Source: UBA2033 sp035345875 (lineage in GTDB: Bacteria; Spirochaetota; Leptospiria; Leptospirales; Leptospiraceae). From it: a DNA stretch of 64,000 bases. Where the stretch lies: positions 1 to 64,000 of the forward strand of contig DAORDH010000025.1 of NCBI GenBank assembly GCA_035345875.1, written 5' to 3'. Of this stretch, positions 17,279 through 26,596 are shown in pieces (position 1 is the first letter of the stretch; each line of letters starts with the position of its first letter). Made by a program: the position numbers and the translations under genes. The notes below the pieces were generated by a model that worked only from the letters and a program-made list of their open reading frames with translations, was not told where the DNA came from and searched no databases.

Positions 17279-17944
17279 ATGGATTTTGACTTTTTAAAAC
17301 TAATCTTACAAGCTCCTGAAAAACAAGACATGGTTCCTATGTTAGAACTAGCTTTTCGAATTGGAGTTGCCACCCTACTTGGATTTTTGATCAGTGGAGT
17401 TTCCTATTTAACGTATACAGGTAAAAATTACGATCGTTCTGTTATTCATTCTCAAATTATAGTGACTATTGTCTTTTCTGTTATGATCAATGTAATCGGA
17501 CAAAATCTTGCTTGGGCAGTTGGGATTTTTGGTTCATTGAGTTTTATTCAATTTAGAACAACCCTTCGAGATGCAAAGGACACAGCTACTTTTTTTTATT
17601 CCGTTGTAACAGGAGTTGCTTGCGGAGCAGGTTATATCAATCTAGCAATTTTTGGCTTCTTTGTTATGAGCTTAGTTCAAGTGATCTTAAAATATCTCCC
17701 ACCTCTCGAAGTTCATTACACATATATAAAATTTAACTGTAAAAATATAGAAGCCAAAGAAATGATTAAAAGTTTTTTAAAAAGAGAAAGAGTCAAATAC
17801 GAATTAGCCGCAATATCCGTAAAAGCAGAAAATGTTATTTTTGCTGTAAGACTCCCAATGGAATCATCCTATGAACTTGCTAAAAAAGCCAAACTTAAAC
17901 TCCCGGAATGGGTCGATAGTTTTAGCCTAGATAGAGAATTATAA
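17279..17944 (+). CDS. DUF4956 membrane protein
   Basis: An integral membrane protein with about four hydrophobic segments in residues 20-150, then a C-terminal soluble domain of about 75 residues. The sequence FRTTLRDAKDTATFFYSVVTGVACGAG is the conserved core of DUF4956. Family members often accompany VTC-type polyphosphate polymerase genes, but none is seen here. The open frame extends upstream to 17138, inside the divergent lipoprotein gene; the ATG at 17279 is chosen because the extra 47 residues look non-coding and would overlap that gene. No good Shine-Dalgarno precedes either start. Confidence 0.8.
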   Translation: MDFDFLKLILQAPEKQDMVPMLELAFRIGVATLLGFLISGVSYLTYTGKNYDRSVIHSQIIVTIVFSVMINVIGQNLAWAVGIFGSLSFIQFRTTLRDAKDTATFFYSVVTGVACGAGYINLAIFGFFVMSLVQVILKYLPPLEVHYTYIKFNCKNIEAKEMIKSFLKRERVKYELAAISVKAENVIFAVRLPMESSYELAKKAKLKLPEWVDSFSLDREL

Positions 17945-18141
17945 TTCTACAGAAGATCCTATAGTTAAATAATGAATATTCAAATTTAACTGTTTTTATC
18001 TTTCATTATAATTCTGAGTAAGTCAATTATTCTATTTAAAATGAGATTGTAAAAGGCTAATTCCAATTTACCGCTTTTTTAAAATAAGTTGCGAAAACTA
18101 CCAATCCAATTAGCTTAGATATTCTTAAGGAAGGAAATAAC

Positions 18142-18483
18142 ATGAAAAAAACTATTTTATATATTGGACTTTCTATCTTATCTCTCAATCTATTTGTTTT
18201 ATTTGCAGATTCTGCAAACGCAATCTCTTTAGGACAAGTAAGTGCTGTCACAGATAAGACTGTAAATCTATCCGCAAGTGGAACTCCCGCACCCGGAGCA
18301 CCGAAAGCCTCTTCTATCAAGAAAGGAGATATTTTAGTTATTCTCAATGAAGACAACAGTGTTGGAGAAGTAAAAGTGACTAAGACGATGCAAACAATGG
18401 GCGGTAAAAAGGTTCTCATAGAAGCAGAGATTCTCTCTAAATCAATGCCAATCAAAACAGGTATGGGATTTAGAATAAAATAA
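18142..18483 (+). CDS. Small secreted protein of unknown function
   Basis: A 113-residue protein with a Sec signal peptide (residues 1 to about 27, ending SANA). A very strong Shine-Dalgarno (AAGGAAGGAAAT) precedes the ATG, suggesting good expression. The mature part is about 86 residues, with an Ala/Pro-rich loop (SGTPAPGAPKASS) between two beta-rich halves (KKGDILVILNEDNSVGEVKV and KKVLIEAEILSKSMPIKTGM). It could be a small beta-barrel, but I recognise no family. A structured palindromic region lies 18 bp beyond the stop. Confidence 0.75.
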   Translation: MKKTILYIGLSILSLNLFVLFADSANAISLGQVSAVTDKTVNLSASGTPAPGAPKASSIKKGDILVILNEDNSVGEVKVTKTMQTMGGKKVLIEAEILSKSMPIKTGMGFRIK

Positions 18484-18501
18484 ATCTTTTTTTAAATTCT
18501 G

Positions 18502-18570
18502 GGCTCTGTAAATTTCTACTTAAAAATTAGATCTAATTTTTAATTCTTGAAGGGGATTATTTCCAGAGCC
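18502..18570. repeat. Stem-loop with a 24-bp perfect palindrome
   Basis: GGCTCTG at 18502-18508 pairs with CAGAGCC at 18564-18570, enclosing a perfect 24-bp palindrome at 18520-18543 (TTAAAAATTAGA and its exact complement). The palindrome could fold in either strand or serve as a protein-binding site. It lies just past the small secreted protein gene, so it may be a terminator or a structured 3' UTR. Confidence 0.6.
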
Positions 18571-18779
18571 AATAACTCCTAAAGACTTGTTTTTTCAATA
18601 TGCAAGCAAGATGAAAAAACAACAAATGATGTCTTTTTCTACTCTCCCAAAAAAACTCTGATAAAAATCATAAGTATGTATTTCTAAACACAAAATATTT
18701 TAGTTGTGGCTGATCATTGTTACTTACTTAAATAGATTTTGTAAGTAGAACACGATCCTTTTTAAGCAGGTAAAAAAGC

Positions 18780-20684
18780 ATGGGAAAATATAAAGATTTA
18801 TTTGAAGAGTCAATTCAGAATCCACAAAAATTTTGGAAAGAGCAATTAGAAATTGTAAAATGGTTTAAAGAACCAGAAACTATTTTATCCAAAGATAAAG
18901 ACGGACTTTATAGATGGTTTGAAGGAGGTAAATTAAACACATCTTATTTAGCACTTGATTATCATATTGAAAATGGTCGAGGAAATGATATCGCACTTAT
19001 TTATGATTCCCCTGTTACAAATCAAATTAAAAAATTTACTTACATTCAACTAAGAGAGGAAGTTGCAAAATTTGCTGGAGTCTTAAAACATTTTTCTTTA
19101 ACAAAGGGAGATACGGCTATTATTTATATGCCTATGATTCCAGAGGCTGTCATTGCAATGCTAGCTTGTGCGCGACTAGGTGTTGTTCACTCTGTTGTAT
19201 TTGGAGGATTTGCTCCTCATGAACTTGCAGTTCGAATCGACGACTCCAAACCAAAATTAATGATCACTGCCTCCTATGGAGTAGAAATCCATAAAATCAT
19301 TCCTTACAAACCGATGTTAGATGAAGCAATTCACCAAGCCATTCATAAACCAGAACATGTTGTTTTATATCAGCGTCCCGATATGGAAGATCTAATGCAC
19401 ACAGGTAGAGATCATTATTGGCATGAATTAATGGAGAATGTTGAACCGAGTGGTTACGAAGAGTTAGACGCTACAGATCCACTCTACATTCTATATACAT
19501 CTGGCACAACTGGCAAACCCAAAGGAGTTGTCCGAGACAACGGAGGTCATGCAGTTGCAATGAAACTTAGCATGGAAGCGGTTTACGACGTTAAGCCGCG
19601 AGATGTATTTTGGGCGGCATCCGATGTAGGTTGGGTTGTAGGACATTCTTATATTGTGTATGCACCTCTACTCTATGGTTGCACTACAATTTTATATGAA
19701 GGAAAACCCGTTAAGACTCCTGATGCCGGAGCATTCTGGAGAGTCATTTCTGAACATAAAGTAAATGTATTATTCACTGCTCCAACGGCGTTACGCGCAA
19801 TTCGAAAAGAAGATCCAAATGGAGAACTAAAAAGTAAATACGATCTACGAAGTCTTAAATATCTATTTCTTGCCGGAGAAAGAACAGATCCCCCAACTTA
19901 TGAATGGGCAAAAGATTTACTCGAAATCCCAGTCATTGATCATTGGTGGCAGACTGAGACAGGCTATGCTATTTGTGGAAATCTCATGGGAGTTGAGCCT
20001 GTTATTTCTAAAGCTGGTTCTGCAACAAGACCCATGTTTGGATTTGATGTCAAGATTTTAGATGAAGAAGGTTCCGAAGTAAAAAGGGGTCAAAAAGGAA
20101 ATATCGTAATCAAATTGCCTCTTCCCCCAGGTTGTCTGCCAACTCTTTGGAAAGATTCTGAAAATTTTAAGAAGTCTTATTTGAGTCATTATGAAGGTTA
20201 TTACCTGACTGGTGATGGTGGATATTTCGATGAAGATGGCTATCTTTTTATCATGGGTAGAATTGACGATGTGATCAATGTAGCTGGTCATAGACTATCG
20301 ACAGGTGAAATGGAGGAAATACTTGCCTCCCATCCAACTGTTGCAGAATGTGCAGTGATTGGAATTGAAGATGCGATGAAAGGACAAGTTCCTATTGGCT
20401 TTGTTGTTCTAAAAGATGGAGCCAAGCAAGATCTAGCAGAAATAGAAAAGGAGCTAATTCATCTTATCCGCGAAGAAATCGGAGCGATTGCAACATTTAA
20501 AAATGTTTTATTAGTAAAGCGACTTCCTAAAACTAGATCCGGAAAAATTCTTAGAAAGACAATGAGAAAGATTGCGGATGGCGAAGAATACACTGTCCCT
20601 TCCACCATCGACGATCCAACAATCCTAGATGAAATCATTGAATATTTAAGAGAAGCAAAACTTGGCAAGGCATTTCAAAAATAA
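18780..20684 (+). CDS. prpE: Propionyl-CoA synthetase (acetyl-CoA synthetase family)
   Basis: An ANL-superfamily adenylate-forming enzyme of 634 residues that activates a short-chain fatty acid with ATP and CoA. The P-loop-like motif YTSGTTGKPKG is followed by VVRDNGGHAVA, which is typical of PrpE rather than Acs. The ATP/substrate motif WWQTETGY, the hinge motif GRIDDVINVAGHR and the catalytic lysine region KTRSGKILRK (a target of regulatory acetylation in the family) are all present. Acetate or propionate could both be used. The MFS transporter follows after 26 bp and may import an organic acid for it. Confidence 0.88.
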   Translation: MGKYKDLFEESIQNPQKFWKEQLEIVKWFKEPETILSKDKDGLYRWFEGGKLNTSYLALDYHIENGRGNDIALIYDSPVTNQIKKFTYIQLREEVAKFAGVLKHFSLTKGDTAIIYMPMIPEAVIAMLACARLGVVHSVVFGGFAPHELAVRIDDSKPKLMITASYGVEIHKIIPYKPMLDEAIHQAIHKPEHVVLYQRPDMEDLMHTGRDHYWHELMENVEPSGYEELDATDPLYILYTSGTTGKPKGVVRDNGGHAVAMKLSMEAVYDVKPRDVFWAASDVGWVVGHSYIVYAPLLYGCTTILYEGKPVKTPDAGAFWRVISEHKVNVLFTAPTALRAIRKEDPNGELKSKYDLRSLKYLFLAGERTDPPTYEWAKDLLEIPVIDHWWQTETGYAICGNLMGVEPVISKAGSATRPMFGFDVKILDEEGSEVKRGQKGNIVIKLPLPPGCLPTLWKDSENFKKSYLSHYEGYYLTGDGGYFDEDGYLFIMGRIDDVINVAGHRLSTGEMEEILASHPTVAECAVIGIEDAMKGQVPIGFVVLKDGAKQDLAEIEKELIHLIREEIGAIATFKNVLLVKRLPKTRSGKILRKTMRKIADGEEYTVPSTIDDPTILDEIIEYLREAKLGKAFQK

Positions 20685-20710
20685 ATATTTTATTAACCAA
20701 GGATAGAAGT

Positions 20711-21880
20711 ATGAATAGATGGTTTTATGTTTTAATTTGCGGATTAATCAATGTTTGTATTGGGAATGTTTATGCATGGAGTGTATTTAGGAAACCAGCT
20801 GAAAAATTCTTTAGTATAACTTCTAAAGAAAGTGGTTTACCTTTTATGATCTTTTTGGCGTTTTTTGCGGTGAGTATGCCGTTAACCGGTAAATTCTTAG
20901 ATAAATACTCTCCTCGTTTCTTTGCTCTAGTTGGAGGAACTGTATTCTCAATAGGTTATATCCTTTCTGGATTTATGGAAAATATTCAACAAGTTGTCCT
21001 AACGTATGGTGTAATCTCTGGACTCGGGGTAGGAGTAATTTATGGAACAACAATTGCAGTTCCAGCTAAATGGGTTCCTGAAAGAAAGGGACTTGCTGTG
21101 GGTCTATCGATTCTGGGCTTCGGAGTCTCTCCTTTGATAACTTCCTATTTAAGCCATTCTATGATCGAATCTTATGGTTTAATGAATACTTTCAAAATCT
21201 TAGGTTTAGTCTACATGGTTATCATTTTAATTCTCTCTACTTTTCTAAAATTTCCAAATGATACTCAGCAACAAGCGTTAGCTCAACAGCTAGATTCTTC
21301 TTCGATTAGCCCGGGAGCAATTGTAAAAGGTAAATATTTTTATGCACTTTGGATTTGCTTTTTTATAGGTGCATTCACAGGTCTTTCTACTATCTCCATA
21401 TCAAGTCCCTTTCTAATAGAATCGACTGGAATTGCAGCAGGTGAAGCAGCACTTTACGTTTCTTTCCTAGCAATTTTCAATGGTTTAGGCAGACCATTCT
21501 TCGGCTTTCTAACAGATAAAATTGGTTTTCCAAAATCAATCCTAGTCTCCTACTTCGTAATTATTTTATCTAGTATAATCTTATTTCTGAATTTCAATCA
21601 TCTTATATTCCTTTATGTTTTAGCATTGGCTTTACTTTGGTCGTCCTTGGGTGGATGGCTTGCCATTGCGCCTACCGCTACTGCTTCTTTATTCGGAACG
21701 AAATATTATAGTAGTAATTATGGATTAATATTTACCGCCTATGGAACGAGTGCATTGCTCGGAGTTTATCTATCTAGTTCCATTCGAGATCTGTTTGGGC
21801 AATATTTATCTTTTTTTTACCCTGTGATCGGACTTTGTATTCTCGGAATACTAATATCATTATTTACTTTTAAGAAATGA
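20711..21880 (+). CDS. MFS transporter, oxalate/formate antiporter (OFA) type
   Basis: A 12-helix major-facilitator protein of 389 residues. The N-terminal GLINVCIGNVYAWSVF and the GLGVGVIYGTTIAVPAKW segment in helix 4 are typical of the OFA subfamily, which includes oxalate:formate exchangers and lactate or pyruvate carriers. The substrate is probably a small monocarboxylate, in keeping with the acyl-CoA synthetase gene upstream. Its stop overlaps the start of nnr by 4 bp. Confidence 0.85.
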   Translation: MNRWFYVLICGLINVCIGNVYAWSVFRKPAEKFFSITSKESGLPFMIFLAFFAVSMPLTGKFLDKYSPRFFALVGGTVFSIGYILSGFMENIQQVVLTYGVISGLGVGVIYGTTIAVPAKWVPERKGLAVGLSILGFGVSPLITSYLSHSMIESYGLMNTFKILGLVYMVIILILSTFLKFPNDTQQQALAQQLDSSSISPGAIVKGKYFYALWICFFIGAFTGLSTISISSPFLIESTGIAAGEAALYVSFLAIFNGLGRPFFGFLTDKIGFPKSILVSYFVIILSSIILFLNFNHLIFLYVLALALLWSSLGGWLAIAPTATASLFGTKYYSSNYGLIFTAYGTSALLGVYLSSSIRDLFGQYLSFFYPVIGLCILGILISLFTFKK

Positions 21881-23400
21881 AACCTTTACTCACAAAAATT
21901 TTAAATGTTTCACAGATCAGAAGTTTAGATGCATTCACTATAGAAAACGAACCTGTAGCATCTATCGATTTAATGGAAAGAGCTTCTATTGCTTTTGTAA
22001 AATGGTTTACAGCTCATTTTGATTCTGAATTTTCAATTCGAATTTTTGTGGGACCTGGAAACAATGGAGGAGATGGACTTGCCATTGGTAGACTTCTTTC
22101 TCAAGAAAAATACAAAGTAGAAATTTATATCCCAACCTACGATCAGGATAGATCTAAAGATTTTTTGATAAACTACAACCGCTTGCCTCATAATGTAAAA
22201 AGAGTTGAAATCAACTCTACAAAGGAAATTGAACCGGCAAAAAATAATACGATCATAATTGATGCCCTTCTAGGGTCAGGTCTAAATAGAAAACCCAAAG
22301 GCATCATCGAAGACGTTATTTCTTATATAAACCAAAGCGGATTCATTATAATATCAGTAGATATTGCCTCTGGACTTTTTGCAGATAAGCACACAGATCA
22401 TTCTTCTATTGTAAATCCTAACTATACAATCAGTTTTCAAATTCCCAAATTGGCTTTTTTCTTTCCAGATAATAGCAAGTATGTAGGAAATTGGCAACTC
22501 GTAGACATTGGACTTTCCAAAAAATTCATCGAAGAAGAAAAAACAGATTCTTATTTTTTAAATAAAAATTTCCTCAAATCTATTTACAAAAGGAGGGATC
22601 CTTTTGCTCATAAAGGAAATTACGGCAAAGCACTGTTAGTCTCTGGATCTTATGGAAAGATGGGAGCGGCAATTCTTGCGGCGAGAGGATGTTTGCGATC
22701 TGGTGTTGGTCTTCTCACTGTCCAAGTCCCCAAAAAGGGAGTGGAAATTTTACAAATATCAGTTCCAGAAGCTATGGTAGTGAGTGGTAAAAGAAAAAAA
22801 ACTATTTCTGAAATAGATTGGAAAGAATTCGATATAGATGCAATTGCAATTGGTCCGGGAATTGGAAAAGAAGACCAGACACTGAAAACATTAACCTCCC
22901 TTCTTACAGAAGTAAAAAAACCAATGGTTCTAGATGCAGACGCGCTCAATCTAATCTCTGAGAATCCGAAATTATTGGATCTAATTCAACCAAATACAAT
23001 CTTAACTCCTCATTTCAAAGAATTTGAAAGGCTCGTTGGAAAATCAGAAAATGACTTTCATCGAATTTCTCTTCTCAGAAATTTTGCAAAGGATAAAAAG
23101 ATTTTTATTGTTTTAAAGGGAAAACACACTGCCATTGCCACTCCAGAGGGAGATGTTTACTTTAATGGAACTGGAAATCCCGGAATGGCAACAGGTGGGA
23201 GTGGGGATGTGCTCACAGGTGTAATTTTATCATTGCTTGCCCAAGGATATGAACCGTTACACGCAAGCCTTTTCGGTGTCTATTTACACGGACTAGCGGG
23301 CGACATTGCTGCAAAAAAATTCGGAGAAGAAAGTCTTCTTCCATCCGATTTAATCAATTATCTAGGAAATGCATTTTTACAAATAAATAATTCCTATTAA
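21877..23400 (+). CDS. nnr: Bifunctional NAD(P)H-hydrate epimerase and dehydratase
   Basis: Repairs NAD(P)H damaged by hydration. The N-terminal half (about 1-215) is the YjeF_N epimerase with GPGNNGGDGLAIGRLL and a DALLGSGLNRKPKG phosphate-binding stretch. The C-terminal half (about 225-505) is the ribokinase-like ADP/ATP-dependent dehydratase, with HKGNYGKALLVSGS, AIGPGIGKEDQ, VLDADALNLI and GNPGMATGGSGDVLTG. The size, 507 aa, fits the fused bacterial form. It overlaps the transporter gene by 4 bp and ends just before the second three-hairpin element. Confidence 0.93.
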   Translation: MKPLLTKILNVSQIRSLDAFTIENEPVASIDLMERASIAFVKWFTAHFDSEFSIRIFVGPGNNGGDGLAIGRLLSQEKYKVEIYIPTYDQDRSKDFLINYNRLPHNVKRVEINSTKEIEPAKNNTIIIDALLGSGLNRKPKGIIEDVISYINQSGFIIISVDIASGLFADKHTDHSSIVNPNYTISFQIPKLAFFFPDNSKYVGNWQLVDIGLSKKFIEEEKTDSYFLNKNFLKSIYKRRDPFAHKGNYGKALLVSGSYGKMGAAILAARGCLRSGVGLLTVQVPKKGVEILQISVPEAMVVSGKRKKTISEIDWKEFDIDAIAIGPGIGKEDQTLKTLTSLLTEVKKPMVLDADALNLISENPKLLDLIQPNTILTPHFKEFERLVGKSENDFHRISLLRNFAKDKKIFIVLKGKHTAIATPEGDVYFNGTGNPGMATGGSGDVLTGVILSLLAQGYEPLHASLFGVYLHGLAGDIAAKKFGEESLLPSDLINYLGNAFLQINNSY

Positions 23401-23458
23401 ACATTACTTTACGCGATATAAATTTTTCCATGATTATTGAATTTTAAATAATAGGGGT

Positions 23459-23539
23459 TTGGGGACGATAGTCCCCAAGCTGCCGGCAGGCTCCCTGCCA
23501 AATAACTCACCTAGCACGAAGTGCGTTAGGTGAGTTATT
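23459..23539. repeat. Three-hairpin intergenic element, copy 2
   Basis: Three consecutive perfect hairpins fill 81 bp: TTGGGGAC/GTCCCCAA (23459-23478), GGCAGG/CCTGCC with a CTC loop (23485-23499), and a 13-bp stem AATAACTCACCTA / TAGGTGAGTTATT (23501-23539) capped by GCAC-GAA-GTGC. The last stem runs into the stop codon of the leftward lipoprotein gene. Compared with copy 1 at 4366, the order is kept while the paired bases differ. Both copies lie between convergent genes. Confidence 0.7.
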
Positions 23540-24296
23540 AAAAATAAAAACTTTGATCTTTTGTGTTTGGAATTTTTACTTCTGTGTTGCCAGGAGTAAA
23601 CCCGTCCATAGAAATTGGATCTGTCTTTGGTAATGTGATCGTTGTAGTTTTTGTTTTTGGTTTTCCTTTTGGTTCTCCATTTTCATCACAGGCTTGTATT
23701 TCATTACTAACGTTTACTTTTCCAGTAGATAAGTTATAGTCATATGTATTCGAAATTTCACAAGGAGCAAAGAAACTAGTCGTTGCTCCAATCAAAAACC
23801 AACCATCCTTCTGAAATCTATATCGATGTGTATAATGCCATTTTTCTCTTGCGCCGCCGAAGTGATTTACTACTATCGCATTGTTTTCCACTTTCACATC
23901 TTCAAACGGATCTCCCAGCATTCCACCTGCTCTGCTTGGAAGAATTGCATCAATATTCTTATATAACAACTCCCACTTTTCATCTTTCTTTTTAAAAATT
24001 CGAATTTCCCTTTCAAAGCCTAAATCGGAATCCTTACTTGTCTCATAAATGATAACAAGTTCCTCCTCTTTGTCTCCATCTAAATCACCTCTCACTTCAA
24101 AAAGATTTCTTAGCCCTTTGGGAGAAGGAATGGTTGGATTTGCAATTTCTTCTCTTCTCGGAATTCCCTCTTCTTCTGCAATAGGATCGGAGTCAACCGA
24201 GGCAACTGGCTCTTCTGTTGTTTTTTCTTCTTCTTTCTTTTTACAATCCACAAAAATTAGAGCTAATACTAAAACAATTGGAACGATCCATTTCAT
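23538..24296 (-). CDS. Lipoprotein with FG-GAP-like segment
   Basis: The signal peptide ends IFVDC and the mature N-terminus is a highly charged Lys/Glu linker of about 40 residues, so the protein is probably anchored to a membrane by lipid and held off by a spacer. The segment VRGDLDGDKEEELVIIYE resembles the Asp-rich calcium loop of FG-GAP/VCBS repeats, which report a measured value in secreted beta-propeller-like proteins. The remaining 180 residues contain no recognisable catalytic motif. It is convergent with nnr and shares the terminal hairpin with the repeat element. Confidence 0.75.
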   Translation of the reverse strand: MKWIVPIVLVLALIFVDCKKKEEEKTTEEPVASVDSDPIAEEEGIPRREEIANPTIPSPKGLRNLFEVRGDLDGDKEEELVIIYETSKDSDLGFEREIRIFKKKDEKWELLYKNIDAILPSRAGGMLGDPFEDVKVENNAIVVNHFGGAREKWHYTHRYRFQKDGWFLIGATTSFFAPCEISNTYDYNLSTGKVNVSNEIQACDENGEPKGKPKTKTTTITLPKTDPISMDGFTPGNTEVKIPNTKDQSFYF

Positions 24297-24566
24297 ACAA
24301 TTTCTCCGTAAAATAATTCAAGTTGTAATTTTCTATTATACAAATCCTACTCGATTGTAAAGATTTTTTCTGAAATGAAAATACTATAAATTTTGTTAGA
24401 ATTTTTTAGGGATGCTATTTTTGGATTTGATAGAATGGGGTATTTATTGCGGATAACGCTTATTTAAATAGAGATTTGTTAAAAATCTTTCAGCTTCTTT
24501 ACAAAATAATGGCGATTAATAAGAGTTATAATTTTGAACCTCTTCTTTTTTTGCTTTCAATAAAAA
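24297..24566. other. Intergenic region
   Basis: An AT-rich gap upstream of the leftward lipoprotein gene and downstream of the leftward C39-like gene. It presumably contains the lipoprotein promoter. I see no gene, repeat or convincing terminator in it. Confidence 0.3.
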
Positions 24567-24749
24567 TTATTTAATACTCTGTAGATGCTCAGTAGAAGTT
24601 GTTGGGTATACAGTGCAACCACTACATACAAAGAAAGAGTAATTCGCTTTCTCCAATAAATCAATTAGTAAAAAATCATCGCTTTGTAATTTGTATCCTT
24701 GTAAATCTGCGTAAGGAAGTCTTCTTGCGTTTCTCCACCTAACTCTCAT
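24567..24749 (-). CDS. Doubtful 60-residue ORF coupled to the C39-like gene
   Basis: The frame starts inside the last codons of the upstream leftward gene (11 bp overlap) and encodes 60 residues with a CSGC pair (FVCSGCTVYPTTS). The overlap could mean translational coupling, but there is no independent ribosome-binding site and no family is recognised. It may equally be a chance frame or a fragment left by a larger gene. Confidence 0.2.
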   Translation of the reverse strand: MRVRWRNARRLPYADLQGYKLQSDDFLLIDLLEKANYSFFVCSGCTVYPTTSTEHLQSIK

Positions 24750-25326
24750 TCTTCGCTAAAACAATTTGAACCGCATACACATACTTGGATTTATGTAAAA
24801 TAGAAAATCCATCTTTTTTATTTAAAAGTTTATTGATTTGAATTCTGCCTCTTTCCTCGTTGCTATTAAAAATCAACTCGCCTGTTTTTTCATTGTATCC
24901 TACAATTAAAATAAAATGATCACATACCCACTTTGGATTTTCATCCGGGTAAATTTTAACTCCAAGTAAAATTGGATTTCCTTTTTTAACATTTTGAATT
25001 ACTTTTTCTTCTAAATATTTTCTATGATTATTTACGGTAGTTGAAATGTTTTGAAAGGGAATTTTTAATTTCTTTAAAACTTTTAAAACTTCGTTCGAGT
25101 GAATTCCACGTCCGGGTGAGCCTGCAAGAGAATTGATTTCTTCTTGTGTGATTTTCATCTTTAAACTTTTCGCAATCGAATAAATACAGGCTTCTCCACA
25201 GCTTCCTTCTGGAATTTCCCAATATTCTTTGGGTGGATTTAAATTTTCTAGAATGAAATCACCTTCTTGTTTTTCAAAGGCTAGTAGCGGCAAAATGAGA
25301 GTAAACGACAAAATGATTCTTAGCAT
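24739..25326 (-). CDS. Secreted papain-like peptidase, C39-like
   Basis: A short signal peptide (about residues 1-16) precedes a domain with the order of a C39-type cysteine peptidase: Cys43 in EGSCGEACIYSIAKSL, His in VCDHFILIVGYN near residue 135 and an Asn in LIFNSNEERGR near 152. Such domains cleave leader peptides in ABC exporters or act as free-standing peptidases outside the cytoplasm. Here it is not attached to a transporter, so it is probably a periplasmic or surface peptidase. It is divergent from the following gene, with 68 bp between the chosen starts. Confidence 0.7.
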   Translation of the reverse strand: MLRIILSFTLILPLLAFEKQEGDFILENLNPPKEYWEIPEGSCGEACIYSIAKSLKMKITQEEINSLAGSPGRGIHSNEVLKVLKKLKIPFQNISTTVNNHRKYLEEKVIQNVKKGNPILLGVKIYPDENPKWVCDHFILIVGYNEKTGELIFNSNEERGRIQINKLLNKKDGFSILHKSKYVYAVQIVLAKNES

Positions 25327-25394
25327 GATAAAGATAATTGTATAAAAATTTCTTTTCTATTGACAATTCATTTTCAATTCGCAATGCTTGGAAT

Positions 25395-26192
25395 ATGAAA
25401 TTTAAAATATTCCTTTTAGTCTTTTTATGCCTTTCAAACTTATCTGCAGAGGAACTACCAGAATCAATTCCGAATACACTATCTATTGAATATTATCAAA
25501 GTCTTGGTCATGCAGGACGTGGATTTTCAATGGAGTTAAAGGAAAATAACTGCAAATACTCTGATAAATTTATCAATACTTCCAATGATTTTTCCTTTCA
25601 ACTTTCAAAAGAGGATTGGAAAGAACTCTATCATATTTTAAGGAAAAACAAAGTTCATAAAATTACTACCAGTAGTGAAATGATACATGACTACGATGGG
25701 TTATCTCTTTCCATTCAATGGGAAAATAAATCGATTCAAATTTCGCAAAGTGGTAGTAGAATTAGTTCCAATTGGGAAAAAGAATGGAATGCTATTACAA
25801 GTCACTTAGAAAAAATTCGTTCAAATGAATACCAAAAAGCAGTCAAGTCAGTAGAAATAAGTCTTGATAAATCGTTAGTCGGGAACTTCATTCACATACA
25901 AGCCAATTCTCAAGGTGTTGTATTTAGAAAATATGTAGAAATAAAAAACATTTCAGAAGATAAAATCCAATTAAAATTCCTTCCGGGCAAACATCGTATC
26001 TATGCAATCCAGTATGAGGGATATGATCCTAAAAAATTCGAAGAAGCTAAGGCAAATTCAATGTATCCAGACAATGCGTTAAATCCATATTTAGAAACTT
26101 TAAAGGCAAACCATTTTACTTTGACAATTGAAACAATTCAGAAAGGTTCTTTTATCATTCGAATGAAAGATAAAAAACTAGTTGTGAACTAA
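25395..26192 (+). CDS. Secreted protein of unknown function (265 aa)
   Basis: The start at 25395 gives a normal Sec signal peptide (MKFKIFLLVFLCLSNLSAEE); the longer frame from 25338 adds 19 residues that look like untranslated leader. The mature protein of about 245 residues has no motif I recognise. A central part (SLSIQWENKSIQISQSGSRI) is strand-rich, and the C-terminal part resembles a PEGA-like or Ig-like beta fold (LPGKHRIYAIQYEGYDP). Its last 4 bp overlap the convergent vapC gene. Confidence 0.7.
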   Translation: MKFKIFLLVFLCLSNLSAEELPESIPNTLSIEYYQSLGHAGRGFSMELKENNCKYSDKFINTSNDFSFQLSKEDWKELYHILRKNKVHKITTSSEMIHDYDGLSLSIQWENKSIQISQSGSRISSNWEKEWNAITSHLEKIRSNEYQKAVKSVEISLDKSLVGNFIHIQANSQGVVFRKYVEIKNISEDKIQLKFLPGKHRIYAIQYEGYDPKKFEEAKANSMYPDNALNPYLETLKANHFTLTIETIQKGSFIIRMKDKKLVVN

Positions 26193-26596
26193 AAGCTTAC
26201 TACTTCTACTTTATACATCTTGAAGTCTTTTACATTTTTAGTAACTAACTTTAAGGATTGAGTGTGTGCGATAGAAGCGATCATTCCATCTACAAAGCTT
26301 GGAGTCTTTCCTGCTTTAATCAGTTTTGCTCTTTCTTTTGCATGCCAGACGGAGGCTTCTGGCGTATAATCAAAAATAGGAATTGTATCGCGTATCGTAT
26401 GAATATAACTTTCTAAAACTTTTTTCTTTTTCCCATCTTCTAGGCTTTCCATACCAAATTGCAATTCATGCAAAGCAGGACTGCAAGTAGCAATTACATC
26501 TTCGTTTTTTTCTAAAAATTCTATTACATCTAAATCAGGCTTTGGTTTTAATTGTTCCGATAGAATGTTTGTATCCAGTAGATAAACAAAACTCAT
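26189..26596 (-). CDS. vapC: VapC-like PIN-domain toxin
   Basis: A 135-residue PIN-domain ribonuclease. The four acidic residues expected at the Mg site can be placed: Asp8 (LLDTNILSE), Glu44 (ALHELQFG), Asp in PSFVDGMIAS near 104 and Asp in TKNVKDF near 122. It resembles the FitB branch of VapC. It begins directly after the stop of the antitoxin gene with no gap, the usual order of antitoxin first. It is predicted to cut RNA when free of antitoxin. Confidence 0.88.
   Translation of the reverse strand: MSFVYLLDTNILSEQLKPKPDLDVIEFLEKNEDVIATCSPALHELQFGMESLEDGKKKKVLESYIHTIRDTIPIFDYTPEASVWHAKERAKLIKAGKTPSFVDGMIASIAHTQSLKLVTKNVKDFKMYKVEVVSF

Noticed and set aside
18057..18455. Leftward 132-codon frame
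   Set aside because: It is antisense to the small secreted protein, which has a strong Shine-Dalgarno and a proper signal peptide.
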